Counted from the stretch's first letter, positions 51,309-60,931 are shown. The stretch is 64,000 bases of DNA from Streptomyces humicola (GCF_024436035.1 NZ_JANFNG010000002.1:186001-250000); one strand, 5' to 3'. The notes: generated from the letters alone by a model not told the origin. Program-made: numbers and translations.

Positions 51309-52547
51309 ATGGCAGGCAACACGGAGCCGCTGTCGACGCGGGCCAAACTGGCCGTGACGGCGGGGAAGGCCGCAGCAGCGGTGTCGCGCGCCGCGGGCCG
51401 CGGCAGCGGATCGGTGATCGGCGGCCGGGTCGCACTCAAGCTCGACCCCGAACTGCTGGCCCGGCTCGCGCACCACCTGGATGTGGTGCTGGTGTCGGCG
51501 ACCAACGGCAAGACCACCACCACCCGGCTGATCGCCGAGGCACTGCGCGCCGGCGGCGAGGTGGTCTCCAACGCCCTGGGCGCCAACATGCCGGCCGGCA
51601 TCACCTCCGCGCTCGCCGGCGGCTCCTCTGCCCGCTACGGCGTGATCGAGGTCGACGAGAAGTACCTCGCGGGCGTCGCCCGCGACGTCTCCCCCAAGGC
51701 CATCGCCCTGCTCAACCTCTCCCGCGACCAGCTCGACCGCGCCTCCGAGACCCGGATGCTCGCCGAGAAGTGGCGCGAGGGCCTGTCCGGCACCGATGCG
51801 GTGGTGGTCGCCAACGCCGACGACCCGCTGGTCGCCTGGGCCGCCTCCTCGTGCCCGACCGTGGTCTGGGTCGCCGCAGGCCAGGAGTGGAAGGACGACG
51901 CCTGGTCGTGCCCGTCGTGCGGTGGCGTGCTGCAGCGCCCCGGCGACGACTGGTTCTGCGGCGACTGCGGCTTCCGCCGCCCCGTCGCCACCTGGGCGCT
52001 GTCCGGGGACTACGTCGTCGCGCCGGACGGTGTCGCCTGGCCGATCCAGCTGCAGCTGCCCGGCCGCGCCAACAAGGCCAACGCCGCGACGTCGGCCGCC
52101 GTCGCCGCGATCTTCGGGATCGCCCCCAAGAACGCGCTCGACCGCATGTACCACGTCCAGGCGGTCGCCGGGCGCTACGACGTCGTCCAGTACCAGGGCC
52201 GTGACCTGCGGCTGCTGCTCGCGAAGAACCCAGCGGGCTGGCTGGAGACCTTCTCGCTCATCGACGGCCCGCCCGCGCCGGTGATCTTGTCGGTGAACGC
52301 CCGCAGCGCCGACGGCACCGACACCTCCTGGCTGTGGGACGTGGACTACACCCGGCTCGCCGGGCACCCGATCTTCGTCCTCGGCGACCGCAAGCTGGAC
52401 CTGGCGGTACGGCTCGAAGTCGCCGGTCTCGACTTCCACGTCTGCACGGATCTCGCGGAGGCCGCGCGCTCCGCGCCCCCCGGTCGGATCGAAGCCATCG
52501 CCAACTACACCGCGTTCCAGGACCTCCGCCGCCTGATCGGCAACTGA
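51309..52547 (+). CDS. murT: Lipid II isoglutaminyl synthase, Mur-ligase subunit MurT
   Basis: 412 residues. With GatD it amidates the alpha-carboxyl of D-Glu in lipid II. The Mur-ligase P-loop is VSATNGKTTTTRLIAEAL near residue 65. LNLSRDQLDRASETRMLAEK is the central-domain signature, and a Cys4 zinc ribbon (CPSCGG...WFCGDCGF, near residues 205-225) is the insertion characteristic of MurT. The DUF1727 C-terminal domain follows (LLLAKNPAGWLETF to the end). ATG 51309 has GAGGAGGATCGAAGG upstream; a longer in-frame extension from 51153 is unlikely. It is followed 21 bp later by gatD. Confidence 0.95.
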   Translation: MAGNTEPLSTRAKLAVTAGKAAAAVSRAAGRGSGSVIGGRVALKLDPELLARLAHHLDVVLVSATNGKTTTTRLIAEALRAGGEVVSNALGANMPAGITSALAGGSSARYGVIEVDEKYLAGVARDVSPKAIALLNLSRDQLDRASETRMLAEKWREGLSGTDAVVVANADDPLVAWAASSCPTVVWVAAGQEWKDDAWSCPSCGGVLQRPGDDWFCGDCGFRRPVATWALSGDYVVAPDGVAWPIQLQLPGRANKANAATSAAVAAIFGIAPKNALDRMYHVQAVAGRYDVVQYQGRDLRLLLAKNPAGWLETFSLIDGPPAPVILSVNARSADGTDTSWLWDVDYTRLAGHPIFVLGDRKLDLAVRLEVAGLDFHVCTDLAEAARSAPPGRIEAIANYTAFQDLRRLIGN

Positions 52548-52568
52548 CCCCCGGAAAGGTTTGCGAGC

Positions 52569-53297
52569 ATGAGCGATTCCAGCCTGCGCCTGGTGTGGGT
52601 CTACCCCGACCTGCTCAGCACCTACGGCGACCAGGGCAACGCCCTCGTCGTCGAGCGGCGCGCGAGGCAGCGCGGCCTCGACGTCACCCGTATCGACGTG
52701 CGCTCCGACCAGCAGGTCCCCACCTCGGGTGACATCTATCTGATCGGCGGCGGCGAGGACCGTCCGCAGCGGCTCGCCGCCGAGCGGCTGCGTCGCGACG
52801 GGGGCATCAACCGGGCTGTCGCCAACGGCGCCATCGTCTTCGCCGTCTGCGCCGGATACCAGATCATCGGCAACGAGTTCATCAACGACCTGGGCCGCGT
52901 CGAGCCGGGGCTCGGCGTCCTCGACGTCCGCAGCGTGCGCAACGAGGGCGCCCGGCACGTCGGCGACGTCCTCGCCGACGTCGACGAACGGCTCGGTCTG
53001 CCGCCGCTGACCGGCTTCGAGAACCATCAGGGCAACACGGTGATCGGCCCCAGCGCCCGGCCGTTCGCCCGGCTGCGCTACGGCGGCGGGAACGGCACCG
53101 GCGACGGCACCGAGGGCGCATGGTGCGACACCGTCTTCGGTACCTACATGCACGGCCCGGTCATGGCACGGAACCCGCAGATCGCGGACATGCTGCTGAA
53201 GCTGGCACTGGACGTGAACGCGCTGCCGCCGGTGGACGAGCGGTGGTACGAGGCACTGCGCGCCGAGCGCATCGCAGCGGCGAGCCAGCCGGCCTGA
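52569..53297 (+). CDS. gatD: Lipid II isoglutaminyl synthase, glutamine amidotransferase subunit GatD
   Basis: A 242-residue class I-type (CobB/CobQ-like) amidotransferase providing ammonia to MurT. WVYPDLLSTYGDQGNALVVE opens the protein. The nucleophile Cys is in FAVCAGYQIIGNEF near residue 97, and GFENHQGNTVIGPSARP and the catalytic His in TYMHGPVMARNPQIADMLL near 195 match the GatD family. It forms an operon with murT (AAAGG before the ATG). All catalytic residues expected are visible. Confidence 0.95.
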   Translation: MSDSSLRLVWVYPDLLSTYGDQGNALVVERRARQRGLDVTRIDVRSDQQVPTSGDIYLIGGGEDRPQRLAAERLRRDGGINRAVANGAIVFAVCAGYQIIGNEFINDLGRVEPGLGVLDVRSVRNEGARHVGDVLADVDERLGLPPLTGFENHQGNTVIGPSARPFARLRYGGGNGTGDGTEGAWCDTVFGTYMHGPVMARNPQIADMLLKLALDVNALPPVDERWYEALRAERIAAASQPA

Positions 53298-53469
53298 CGA
53301 TCACCGCCCGCGGCGCCGTCGCACGGCGGCGCCGCCAACTTCCCGGCAACCGGAACGAAACCGGCAAGTCGGGTCGCATTTCCCTCGCCCCGGTAGGGTG
53401 GCGGGGTACCTCTCCGGACGACGGGGTCCGGCCGACCGGTCATCTGCAGGTGCAGGAGTAGCGAGAGCA

Positions 53470-54495
53470 ATGCGTATTGGTGTGCTGACCAGCGGCGGCG
53501 ACTGCCCCGGACTGAACGCCGTCATCCGGTCCGTCGTGCACCGGGCCGTAGCCGACCACGGCGACGAGGTCATCGGCTTCCACGACGGGTGGAAGGGCCT
53601 GCTCGAATGTGACTACCGCAAGCTCGATCTCGATGCGGTCGGCGGTATCCTGGCCCGGGGCGGCACCATCCTCGGCTCCTCCCGGGTACAGCCCGCCCAT
53701 CTGCGCGACGGCGTGGAGCGGGCCAAGGGCCATGTGCAGGACCTCGGCCTCGACGCCGTCATCCCGATCGGCGGCGAGGGCACCCTCAAGGCGGCCCGCC
53801 TTCTCTCCGACGCCGGGCTGCCGATCGTGGGCGTGCCCAAGACGATCGACAACGACATCGCCTCGACCGACGTCACGTTCGGCTTCGACACCGCGGTGAT
53901 GGTGGCGACCGAGGCACTCGACCGGCTCAAGACCACCGCCGAGTCCCACCAGCGGGTGCTCATCGTCGAGGTGATGGGCCGCCACACCGGCTGGATCGCC
54001 CTGCACTCGGGCATGGCCGCGGGTGCGCACGCCATCGTCGTCCCCGAGCGGCCGTTCGACATAGACGAACTGACGCGGATGGTCGCCAAGCGGTTCGAGG
54101 CGGGCAAGAAGTTCGCCATCGTGGTGGCCTCCGAAGGCGCCAAGCCCCGTGAGGGCACGATGGAGTTCGACACCGGTGGCACCGACGTCTACGGCCACGA
54201 GCGGTTCGCGGGAGTCGCCCGGCAGCTCTCGGTGGAGCTGGAGCAGCGGCTGCAGAAGGAGGCCCGCCCGGTGATCCTCGGCCATGTGCAGCGCGGCGGC
54301 ACGCCCACGGCGTACGACAGGGTGCTCGCCACCCGCTTCGGCTGGCACGCCGTGGAGGCCGCGCACAACAGCGAGTTCGGGATGATGACGGCACTGCGCG
54401 GCACCGACATCACGCTGGTGCCGCTGGCCGAAGCGGTCGAGCACCTCAAGACGGTTCCGGCCGAGCGCTACATCGAGGCCGAGTGCGTCCTGTGA
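53470..54495 (+). CDS. pfkA: 6-phosphofructokinase
   Basis: A 341-residue glycolytic kinase. Motifs: LTSGGDCPGLNAVIRSVV at the N-terminus, IPIGGEGTLKAARLL near residue 100, the substrate site VGVPKTIDNDIASTDVTFGF with the catalytic TIDND near 125-130, and VMGRHTGWIALHSG near 165. By recalled rules, the Gly in GGEGT (rather than Asp) favours ATP as donor, while the Lys in PKTIDND is shared with PPi-type and actinobacterial ATP enzymes (group III). ATP use is therefore likely but not certain. ATG 53470 follows AGGAGTAGCGAGAG. A hairpin terminator follows. Confidence 0.96.
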   Translation: MRIGVLTSGGDCPGLNAVIRSVVHRAVADHGDEVIGFHDGWKGLLECDYRKLDLDAVGGILARGGTILGSSRVQPAHLRDGVERAKGHVQDLGLDAVIPIGGEGTLKAARLLSDAGLPIVGVPKTIDNDIASTDVTFGFDTAVMVATEALDRLKTTAESHQRVLIVEVMGRHTGWIALHSGMAAGAHAIVVPERPFDIDELTRMVAKRFEAGKKFAIVVASEGAKPREGTMEFDTGGTDVYGHERFAGVARQLSVELEQRLQKEARPVILGHVQRGGTPTAYDRVLATRFGWHAVEAAHNSEFGMMTALRGTDITLVPLAEAVEHLKTVPAERYIEAECVL

Positions 54496-54530
54496 CGCGC
54501 TGACCGGCCGACAGCAGCACAGTCAGCCAC

Positions 54531-54568
54531 GAGCCGCCCCCGCCCGGACCGCCGGACGGGGGCGGCTC
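54531..54568 (+). terminator. Hairpin after the phosphofructokinase gene
   Basis: A perfect 12-bp outer stem (54531-54542 with 54557-54568) with an additional internal pairing, 36 bp after the stop. Confidence 0.75.
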
Positions 54569-54678
54569 TACTCTGGAGCGGGCGCACCGGTCCGAATCGG
54601 CACAATGTCGTGCACACCACGGCATGGCCGTGGCGGGGACGAGGCACGAGCGCCGCCGCAGGCGTCAGGAGAGAGCGG

Positions 54679-55656
54679 ATGGATCACAGCGGGCACGGCA
54701 TGGTCGGGCAGGGCATGGCGGGCATGCAGATGGACCTGCCCCCGTTCACGCTCGGGCGGGGCCTGGAGTACAGCAACGACCCGTTCTTCCTGATCGGCTG
54801 CCTGCTCGCGCTGGGTCTCTACGGCTGGGGCGTGGTACGGCTGCGCCGCCGCGGTGACGCCTGGTCGGCGGGGCGCGTCGTCGCGTTCACCCTGGGCGTG
54901 GTGACCGTGGCGCTGACCATGTGCACCCGGCTCAACGACTACGGCATGGTGATGTTCAGCGTGCACATGGTGCAGCACATGATCATCAGCATGCTCTCCC
55001 CCATCCTGCTGCTGCTCGGCGCGCCGGTGACGCTCACCCTGCGGGTACTGCCGACGGCAGGGCGGGGCCGCAGGGGGCCGCGCGAGCTGCTCGTCGCACT
55101 GCTGCACAGCCGCTACCTGCGGATCATCACCCACCCGGCGTTCACGATCCCGCTGTTCATCGCAAGCCTGTACGCCCTGTACTTCACGTCGCTCTTCGAC
55201 TTCCTGATGGGCAGCAGGGCCGGACACATCGCGATGATGATGCACTTCCTCGCGGTCGGCCTGGTGTTCTTCTGGCCGATCATGGGTGTCGACCCGGGAC
55301 CGCACCGGCCCGGGTACGTGATGCGGATCCTGGAGCTGTTCATGGGGATGCCGTTCCACGCGTTCTTCGGCATCGCCCTGATGATGGCCACCGCCCCGAT
55401 GGTGAAGACCTTCGAGAACCCGCCTGCCTCGCTCGGGGTGAACGCCCTGGCCGACCAGCACGCCGCCGGCGGTATCGCCTGGGCCTTCAGCGAGATCCCC
55501 TCGGTGCTCGTGCTGCTCGCGCTCGTCTTCCAGTGGTACGTCTCCGAGCAGCGCCAGTCCCGGCGCAAGGACCGGGCGGCCGACCGGGACGGCGACCGGG
55601 AGCTGGCGGCGTACAACGCCTACCTGGCCTCGCTGCAGGGGAACGGCCGAGGCTGA
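54679..55656 (+). CDS. Cytochrome c oxidase assembly protein, CtaG/Caa3_CtaG family
   Basis: A 325-residue membrane protein with about seven helices. The His/Met-rich N-terminus (MDHSGHGMVGQGMAGMQMDL) can bind copper. MVMFSVHMVQHMIISMLSPI near residue 95 and MMMHFLAVGLVFFWPIMGVD near 195, then MGMPFHAFFGIALMMA near 225, are the conserved His/Met blocks of the Caa3_CtaG family, which helps insert copper into cytochrome oxidase. ATG 54679 has GGAGAGAG upstream. The tail is charged and cytosolic. Whether it serves the aa3 oxidase or a general copper role is unknown. Confidence 0.93.
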   Translation: MDHSGHGMVGQGMAGMQMDLPPFTLGRGLEYSNDPFFLIGCLLALGLYGWGVVRLRRRGDAWSAGRVVAFTLGVVTVALTMCTRLNDYGMVMFSVHMVQHMIISMLSPILLLLGAPVTLTLRVLPTAGRGRRGPRELLVALLHSRYLRIITHPAFTIPLFIASLYALYFTSLFDFLMGSRAGHIAMMMHFLAVGLVFFWPIMGVDPGPHRPGYVMRILELFMGMPFHAFFGIALMMATAPMVKTFENPPASLGVNALADQHAAGGIAWAFSEIPSVLVLLALVFQWYVSEQRQSRRKDRAADRDGDRELAAYNAYLASLQGNGRG

Positions 55657-55768
55657 GCCCGGCGATATGGGGCGAACCCGTGGCGCACGGCGCTGCCCGG
55701 AGCGAGGATGGATCCACGGGACGCGACCGCAGCCGGTGCGGGCGGCCCGGTGGGGAGGTGGGTCTTCG

Positions 55769-55927
55769 ATGCCGGGATCCGCGCGGGCGACGGCAGTGCT
55801 CACCGTGGTGGCCCTCGTTGCGGCGTGCGCCTACTCGGTGACGCTCGGAGGGAACGGGTGGCTGTGGTCCGGCTGGGTGCTCCTCCTGCTGCTCACCGCC
55901 GGCTCGTTGGCGACCAGGGACGACTGA
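55769..55927 (+). CDS. Small membrane protein (52 residues)
   Basis: ATG 55769 has GGGGAGG at good spacing. The product is almost entirely two hydrophobic helices (ATAVLTVVALVAACAYSVTL and WLWSGWVLLLLLTAGSLA) with a short polar end. The stop is 16 bp before plsC, so it probably shares that transcript. No family recognised. Small hydrophobic proteins of this form occur next to lipid and respiratory genes in streptomycetes. Confidence 0.6.
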   Translation: MPGSARATAVLTVVALVAACAYSVTLGGNGWLWSGWVLLLLLTAGSLATRDD

Positions 55928-55943
55928 GCGAAAGGCGCCTGCA

Positions 55944-56657
55944 ATGTTCTACTGCGTGCTCAAGTACGTACTGCTCGGCCCGCTGCTCAGACTGCTGTTC
56001 CGCCCGCAGATCGAGGGATTGGAGAACATCCCGGAGGAAGGCCCGGCGATCGTTGCCGGCAACCATCTCTCCTTCTCCGACCACTTCCTGATGCCGGCGA
56101 TCCTTCCCCGCAGGATCACCTTCCTCGCCAAGCAGGAGTACTTCACCGGGCCCGGCCTGAAGGGAAGGCTGATCGCGTCGTTCTTCCGCAGCGCCGGGCA
56201 GATCCCGGTCGACCGCACCGGCGGGACGGCGGCGCAGTCCGCGGTGCGCGAGGGGCTCGCGGTGCTGGGGCGCGGTGAGCTGATGGGCATCTACCCGGAG
56301 GGGACCCGCTCCCACGACGGCCGGCTGTACAAGGGGCGTACGGGGGTGGCGGCGATGGCCATCGTCTCCCGGGCACCGGTGATCCCGTGCGCGATGGTCG
56401 GCACGTTCGAGATCCAGCCGCCGGGAAGGATCGTCCCGAAGATCCGCCGGGTGCGGATCCGCTTCGGCAAGCCGATGGACTTCTCCCGGTTCGCGGGGAT
56501 GGAGGGCGAGCGGTACGTGCTGCGGTCGGTCACCGACGAGATCATGTACGCGATCATGAACCTCTCGCGCCAGGAGTACGTCGACCGCTACGCCAGCGAG
56601 GTCAAGGCTGAGCTCCAAGCGAACACGACCTCCTCCCAGCTGCGCAGGATCGCCTGA
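55944..56657 (+). CDS. 1-acyl-sn-glycerol-3-phosphate acyltransferase (PlsC-like)
   Basis: A 237-residue membrane-associated acyltransferase making phosphatidic acid. The catalytic HX4D motif is AGNHLSFSDHFLMPA near residue 42. The other family blocks are SAGQIPVDRTGG near 85 and GIYPEGTRSHDGRLYKGRTG near 118 (EGTRS glycerol-phosphate site), then VIPCAMVGTFEI. The N-terminal hydrophobic helix anchors it. The ATG has AAAGG upstream. Length is standard. Confidence 0.94.
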   Translation: MFYCVLKYVLLGPLLRLLFRPQIEGLENIPEEGPAIVAGNHLSFSDHFLMPAILPRRITFLAKQEYFTGPGLKGRLIASFFRSAGQIPVDRTGGTAAQSAVREGLAVLGRGELMGIYPEGTRSHDGRLYKGRTGVAAMAIVSRAPVIPCAMVGTFEIQPPGRIVPKIRRVRIRFGKPMDFSRFAGMEGERYVLRSVTDEIMYAIMNLSRQEYVDRYASEVKAELQANTTSSQLRRIA

Positions 56658-56676
56658 TCCCCGTAGCCTCCGGGCC

Positions 56677-57723
56677 ATGACGAGAACAGCTGTGGTGATC
56701 GGGGCCGCAGGTCAGATCGGACGGCCCGTGGTCCGCGCGCTCGCCGAGGACGGCTGGCGCGTGCGGGCCGCCTCGCTCGGCGGTCACCGGGACGGGACGT
56801 GGCCGGACGAGGTCGAGGCGATCGCGATGGACCGCGAGGACACCGCCGCGCTCACTCAGGCGCTCGGCGACGGCTGCAACGTCCTGGTGGACTGCGTCGC
56901 CTACGGCGAGGAACACGCGGCCCAGCTGATCGGCCTTGCGGGGCGGATCGGTTCTGCGGTGGTGATCTCCAGCGCCGCGGTGTACGAGGACGAGCGCGGG
57001 CGCAGTCTGGACACCCAGAGCGAGCCGGACGGATTCCCCGAGCTGCCGGTCCCGGTGCCGGAAGCGCAGCCGACGGTCTCACCCGGCGGGGAGAGCTACG
57101 CCTCCCGGAAGGCGGCGCTGGAGCGGGAGTTGCTCGCGGCGGAGGACCGGCTGCCGTGCACGCTGCTGCGCGCGGGCACCGTCCATGGCCCCTTCAACCG
57201 GCGGCCGCGCGAGCTGTACTTCGTCAAACGGGCGCTGGACCGGCGGCCCGTGCGGATGCTCGCCTACCGCGGCGAGAGCCGTTTCCACCCGGTCCACACG
57301 GCGAACATCGCCGAGCTGGTGCGGCTGGCCGCGCTGAAGCCCGGATCGCGGGTGCTCAATGCCGGTGACCCGCAGGCGCCGACGGTGGCGGAGATCGGCT
57401 CGGCCATCGACGCGGTGATGGGGCATCGCTCACGGACCGTGCTCCTGGACGGGCCGCCGCAGGCGGGCACCGTGGGTGCCACTCCGTGGTCGGTGCCCCG
57501 GCCGATGGTGCTCGACATGTCCGCGGCCGAGCGCGAGTTGGGGTACCGGCCGGCGACGGGATACGAGGAGTCGCTGCCCGCCACCGTGGAGTGGATGGTC
57601 GCCGAACTCGACGGCCGGGACTGGCGCGAGGCCTTCCCGTTGATGGCCGAGACCTACGACCCGCACGGCGACCTGTTCGGCTACGCGGCCGAGGACGCGT
57701 GGCTCGCGGCACACGGCGGGTGA
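56677..57723 (+). CDS. NAD-dependent epimerase/dehydratase family protein
   Basis: A 348-residue extended/atypical short-chain dehydrogenase. The nucleotide-binding motif is AVVIGAAGQIGRPVVRALAE at the N-terminus. An active-site Ser/Tyr-Lys analogue is visible as VISSAAVYED and YASRKAALERELLA (YxxxK-like spacing: Y-ASR-K). The C-terminal half binds an unknown sugar- or reductase-type substrate (LNAGDPQAPTVAEIGSAIDA). It starts 19 bp after plsC without an obvious ribosome-binding site. Substrate unknown. Confidence 0.9.
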   Translation: MTRTAVVIGAAGQIGRPVVRALAEDGWRVRAASLGGHRDGTWPDEVEAIAMDREDTAALTQALGDGCNVLVDCVAYGEEHAAQLIGLAGRIGSAVVISSAAVYEDERGRSLDTQSEPDGFPELPVPVPEAQPTVSPGGESYASRKAALERELLAAEDRLPCTLLRAGTVHGPFNRRPRELYFVKRALDRRPVRMLAYRGESRFHPVHTANIAELVRLAALKPGSRVLNAGDPQAPTVAEIGSAIDAVMGHRSRTVLLDGPPQAGTVGATPWSVPRPMVLDMSAAERELGYRPATGYEESLPATVEWMVAELDGRDWREAFPLMAETYDPHGDLFGYAAEDAWLAAHGG

Positions 57724-57743
57724 CCGGCGGGCGTGCCGGTCAC
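57720..57743. terminator. Hairpin over the epimerase stop
   Basis: A perfect 9-bp stem (57720-57728 with 57735-57743), 6-base loop, beginning in the last codon of the epimerase and ending 13 bp from the convergent DUF1707 stop. Confidence 0.6.
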
Positions 57744-57755
57744 CGGGCGGGTGTC

Positions 57756-58403
57756 TCAGTGCCAGTCGCCCCAGCCCCAGTTGCCCCAGAGCCAGCCGGT
57801 GCGCCCGCGGCACACCCGCACATGCCCGAAGAGCGAACGCCCGGTGATCCGGATGACCGGGCCGCCGTCCTCCTTGGGGCCGCTGCGACCGCGCTGGGAG
57901 CGCTTGCCGAACACGGCGGTGCCGGTGTCGTACACCTGGGCGTTCTCCGGCACATAGATCTCGATCTTGCCGCAGAAGGATCCCGCCTCGATGACGACCT
58001 CGCGGCGGGTGAAGATCGCGTGACGCAGGTCGAGCACGACGGCGCCGAAGCGGGAGCGTACGACGGTGTGCGGCGGCACCGGCCACTGACCGCCGCGCCT
58101 GATCTTGCTGAACAGCGCCGTGACTCGCGCGTCGTCGAGGTGTACGGGCAGAGCGGCGGGCTCGGACGGCTCGGGCAAGTCGGCGGTGAGCGGGGCGAGT
58201 TCTTCCCGGGTACGGGCGGCATAGACCGCTTCGAGGCGTTCGGCGTGTTCGTCCGCGGCCAGCCGTCCGGTCGCCAGCGCGTCGGCGAGCACCGCCGCCA
58301 CCCGGTCGCGCTCCTCGTCCGAGGCGCGCATCGCGGGTGCGGAGCCGGGCAGCTTGGCGAGACGGCCGCGCTCCGGCGCGGGTTCGGAGGCTGCTGCGGG
58401 CAT
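57756..58403 (-). CDS. DUF1707 / LiaF-type cell-envelope response protein
   Basis: 215 residues from ATG 58403 with GAGGGAG upstream. The DUF1707 domain is at residues 25-80 (MRASDEERDRVAAVLADALA, then TGRLAADEHAERLEAVYAAR). It is followed by a beta-helical LiaF/DUF2154-like C-terminal domain (SRFGAVVLDLRHAIFTRREV, IEIYVPENAQVYDTGTAVFG, GRSLFGHVRVCRGRTG) ending in Trp-rich WLWGNWGWGDWH. No membrane segment is evident. Such proteins respond to cell-wall stress. A TATCGCGATA palindrome lies 68 bp upstream. Confidence 0.88.
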   Translation of the reverse strand: MPAAASEPAPERGRLAKLPGSAPAMRASDEERDRVAAVLADALATGRLAADEHAERLEAVYAARTREELAPLTADLPEPSEPAALPVHLDDARVTALFSKIRRGGQWPVPPHTVVRSRFGAVVLDLRHAIFTRREVVIEAGSFCGKIEIYVPENAQVYDTGTAVFGKRSQRGRSGPKEDGGPVIRITGRSLFGHVRVCRGRTGWLWGNWGWGDWH

Positions 58404-58470
58404 GGCTGCTCCCTCGGCTCTCGACGGCGGGCTTCCGCAGTGGTCCGCGGACGCGACTGCAGTCAAGCTA

Positions 58471-58480
58471 TATCGCGATA
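58471..58480. promoter_or_regulatory. TATCGCGATA palindrome
   Basis: A perfect 10-bp palindrome in the upstream region of the DUF1707 gene, next to a minus-strand TTGACT. This motif type is used by several actinobacterial repressors. The regulator is unknown. Confidence 0.4.
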
Positions 58481-58511
58481 GGCCGCCTTGGCAACAGGGC
58501 GGACCGGCGCA

Positions 58512-58762
58512 GTCACCCTTCCAGTGCCCGGCGGCAGCGTTCGAAGAAATCGCGCTCGGCCGCATTCCTGGTACGGGCGATCGCCACCACGTAGGCCCGT
58601 GCCGCTTCGGTCGTGCGGCCCAGGCGCCGGGGCAGATCGGAGCAGATCGGCGTGGATGGCGTGGAAGAGGTGGTAGCCGTCGAGGTCAAGGCCGTCGACG
58701 CGGGCGAGCGCTGCCTGTGCTCCCTCGACCTCGGCGACCGCTACCGCTCGGTTGAGTGCCAC
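58512..58762 (-). pseudogene. ECF sigma factor, C-terminal remnant with frameshift
   Basis: Leftward, 58762 to about 58630 encodes VALNRAVAVAEVEGAQAALA and VDGLDLDGYHLFHAIHADLL, the C-terminal helical (TPR-like) end of the large ECF sigma factors with a DUF6596-type domain. The frame shifts by one near 58620-58630. It then continues RRLGRTTEAARAYVVAIART and RNAAERDFFERCRRALEG to a TGA at 58512-58514, as in intact relatives. The sigma-2 and sigma-4 DNA-binding regions are absent upstream, so about 300 residues are gone. Confidence 0.75.
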
Positions 58763-58948
58763 ACAGGGCTCGGGGTGAGTGGGCCGGGTCAGTGGCGGCT
58801 ACGTTGCGCCGAAGCCGTGAGACAAAAGCCGCACCCGGCGAAGGACAATGCCGCCTCGCGGCGCGCCACCGTCGCCGCGAGGCCGCACGACCGTGAGAGG
58901 CTGAATCACGGCGGACATGCCCGCGGGCCTGGCAGGAAAGGATTACCG

Positions 58949-59458
58949 GTGAAGAGCTCGGATCTGCTGGCCGATGCGTTCAGCCGCATCCAGGAGACGG
59001 TGTACGAGGCCGTCGAAGACCTCGGCGCCGACGAGCTGTCGGCGCGGATCGACGGCCGGGGCAACTCCATCGCCTGGCTCGTCTGGCACCTGACACGCAT
59101 TCAGGACGACCACATCGCCGACGTCGCGGGCACTGAGCAGATCTGGACCGCCCAGGGCTGGGCGAACCGCTTCGCCCTGCCCTTCCCCGCCGCGTCAACC
59201 GGCTACGGCCACACCCCGGCCGACGTGGCCAAGGTGCGTGTGGACTCCCCGTCACTGCTCACCGGCTACTACGACGCGGTGCACGAGCACACCGTGCGGT
59301 ACGTCCACGGCGTCAGCGCCGCCGCGCTCGACCGCATCGTCGACGAAAGCTGGACCCCGCCCGTGACACTGGGCGTCCGGCTGGTGAGCGTCATCGCCGA
59401 CGACCTGCAGCACGCGGGCCAGGCCGCCTTCATCCGCGGTGTGCTGCGACGCATGTGA
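58949..59458 (+). CDS. DinB/DUF664 family protein (mycothiol-dependent enzyme superfamily)
   Basis: A 169-residue four-helix bundle protein. The metal-binding His pattern of DinB-like proteins is present: WLVWHLTRIQDDHIADVAGT near residue 45-62 and the third His in [17 protein letters not shown] near 155. An aromatic-rich loop (IWTAQGWANRFALPFPAAST) matches DUF664 proteins, some of which use mycothiol or other actinobacterial thiols. The GTG start has AGGAAAGGA upstream. It converges on ureD with a 29-bp overlap of coding ends. Confidence 0.88.
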   Translation: MKSSDLLADAFSRIQETVYEAVEDLGADELSARIDGRGNSIAWLVWHLTRIQDDHIADVAGTEQIWTAQGWANRFALPFPAASTGYGHTPADVAKVRVDSPSLLTGYYDAVHEHTVRYVHGVSAAALDRIVDESWTPPVTLGVRLVSVIADDLQHAGQAAFIRGVLRRM

Positions 59459-60232
59459 CCGCACGGTCGAGGAGCTGCCGCACGCGAAGCGCGTCCGGGG
59501 CGATCGCAGTGGCGAGAACGGCCGGGCCGGCGAGCGGCGCCAGCACCGCGTCGCCGTCACCCGACGTGTCACCGAGCAGGCGCGGCTCGGGCGAGGTGTC
59601 GTCGAACCCGAGGCCGGCGACGAGGAGTTGCCCGGCCGCGTGGTACTCCCCGAGGACGGCCGGCCCCGCCCAGCCCGGCACATCAGGTCCGAAGGCGAGC
59701 TCCTGGTCGAGGAGCGGACGTCCGTCGTGACGGACGAGCAGCCTGCTGACGAGGCGTCCGGTCTCCTCCCGTGCACGCCCCAGCACCTGCTCCTCGCGGA
59801 GCACGAGGCGTGCGCCCGGGGCGAGTTCGACACGCGTGGTCATGATGAGATCGCTGCCTGCCGCGGCGATCACCGGCTCGGGCAGCCAGTGCAGTTCCGC
59901 GCCCTCACCGACGGTGAGCCGTAGGTCGTACGAGGCGCGTCCGCCCGTACGCCCCGGCAGCGACACCGTGGCGGCCGACGCCCCGACGGTCAGCCGTGCT
60001 TCGGCGCCCACCGTCACCTCCACGACGATCCGGTCGCCTCCCAGCGGCGCGCTCATCGCGCCGACCACCGTCACGTGTGTGTCCGGCCCGGACGCCCGCG
60101 TCCGGCGCAGCGCGAGCGGCCCCTCCCCTGCGAGCACGGGCAGCGCGGTGCCACCGCGCCCATCGGCCACGGCGACGATGCGCGCGGTGGCCCGGACGCC
60201 CGCACGCGGGACGCTGCCGGCAAGGGCGGTGG

Positions 60233-60236
<4 letters not shown>
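59430..60236 (-). CDS. ureD: Urease accessory protein UreD
   Basis: A 268-residue chaperone that, with UreF and UreG, loads nickel into urease. Recognisable segments: [20 protein letters not shown] near residue 45, [20 protein letters not shown] near 68, and [30 protein letters not shown], then [20 protein letters not shown]. It is more divergent than the other subunits, as usual for UreD. It is the last gene of the leftward urease operon and overlaps ureG by 4 bp. Its 3' end overlaps the convergent DinB gene. Confidence 0.92.
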
Positions 60237-60931
<695 letters not shown>

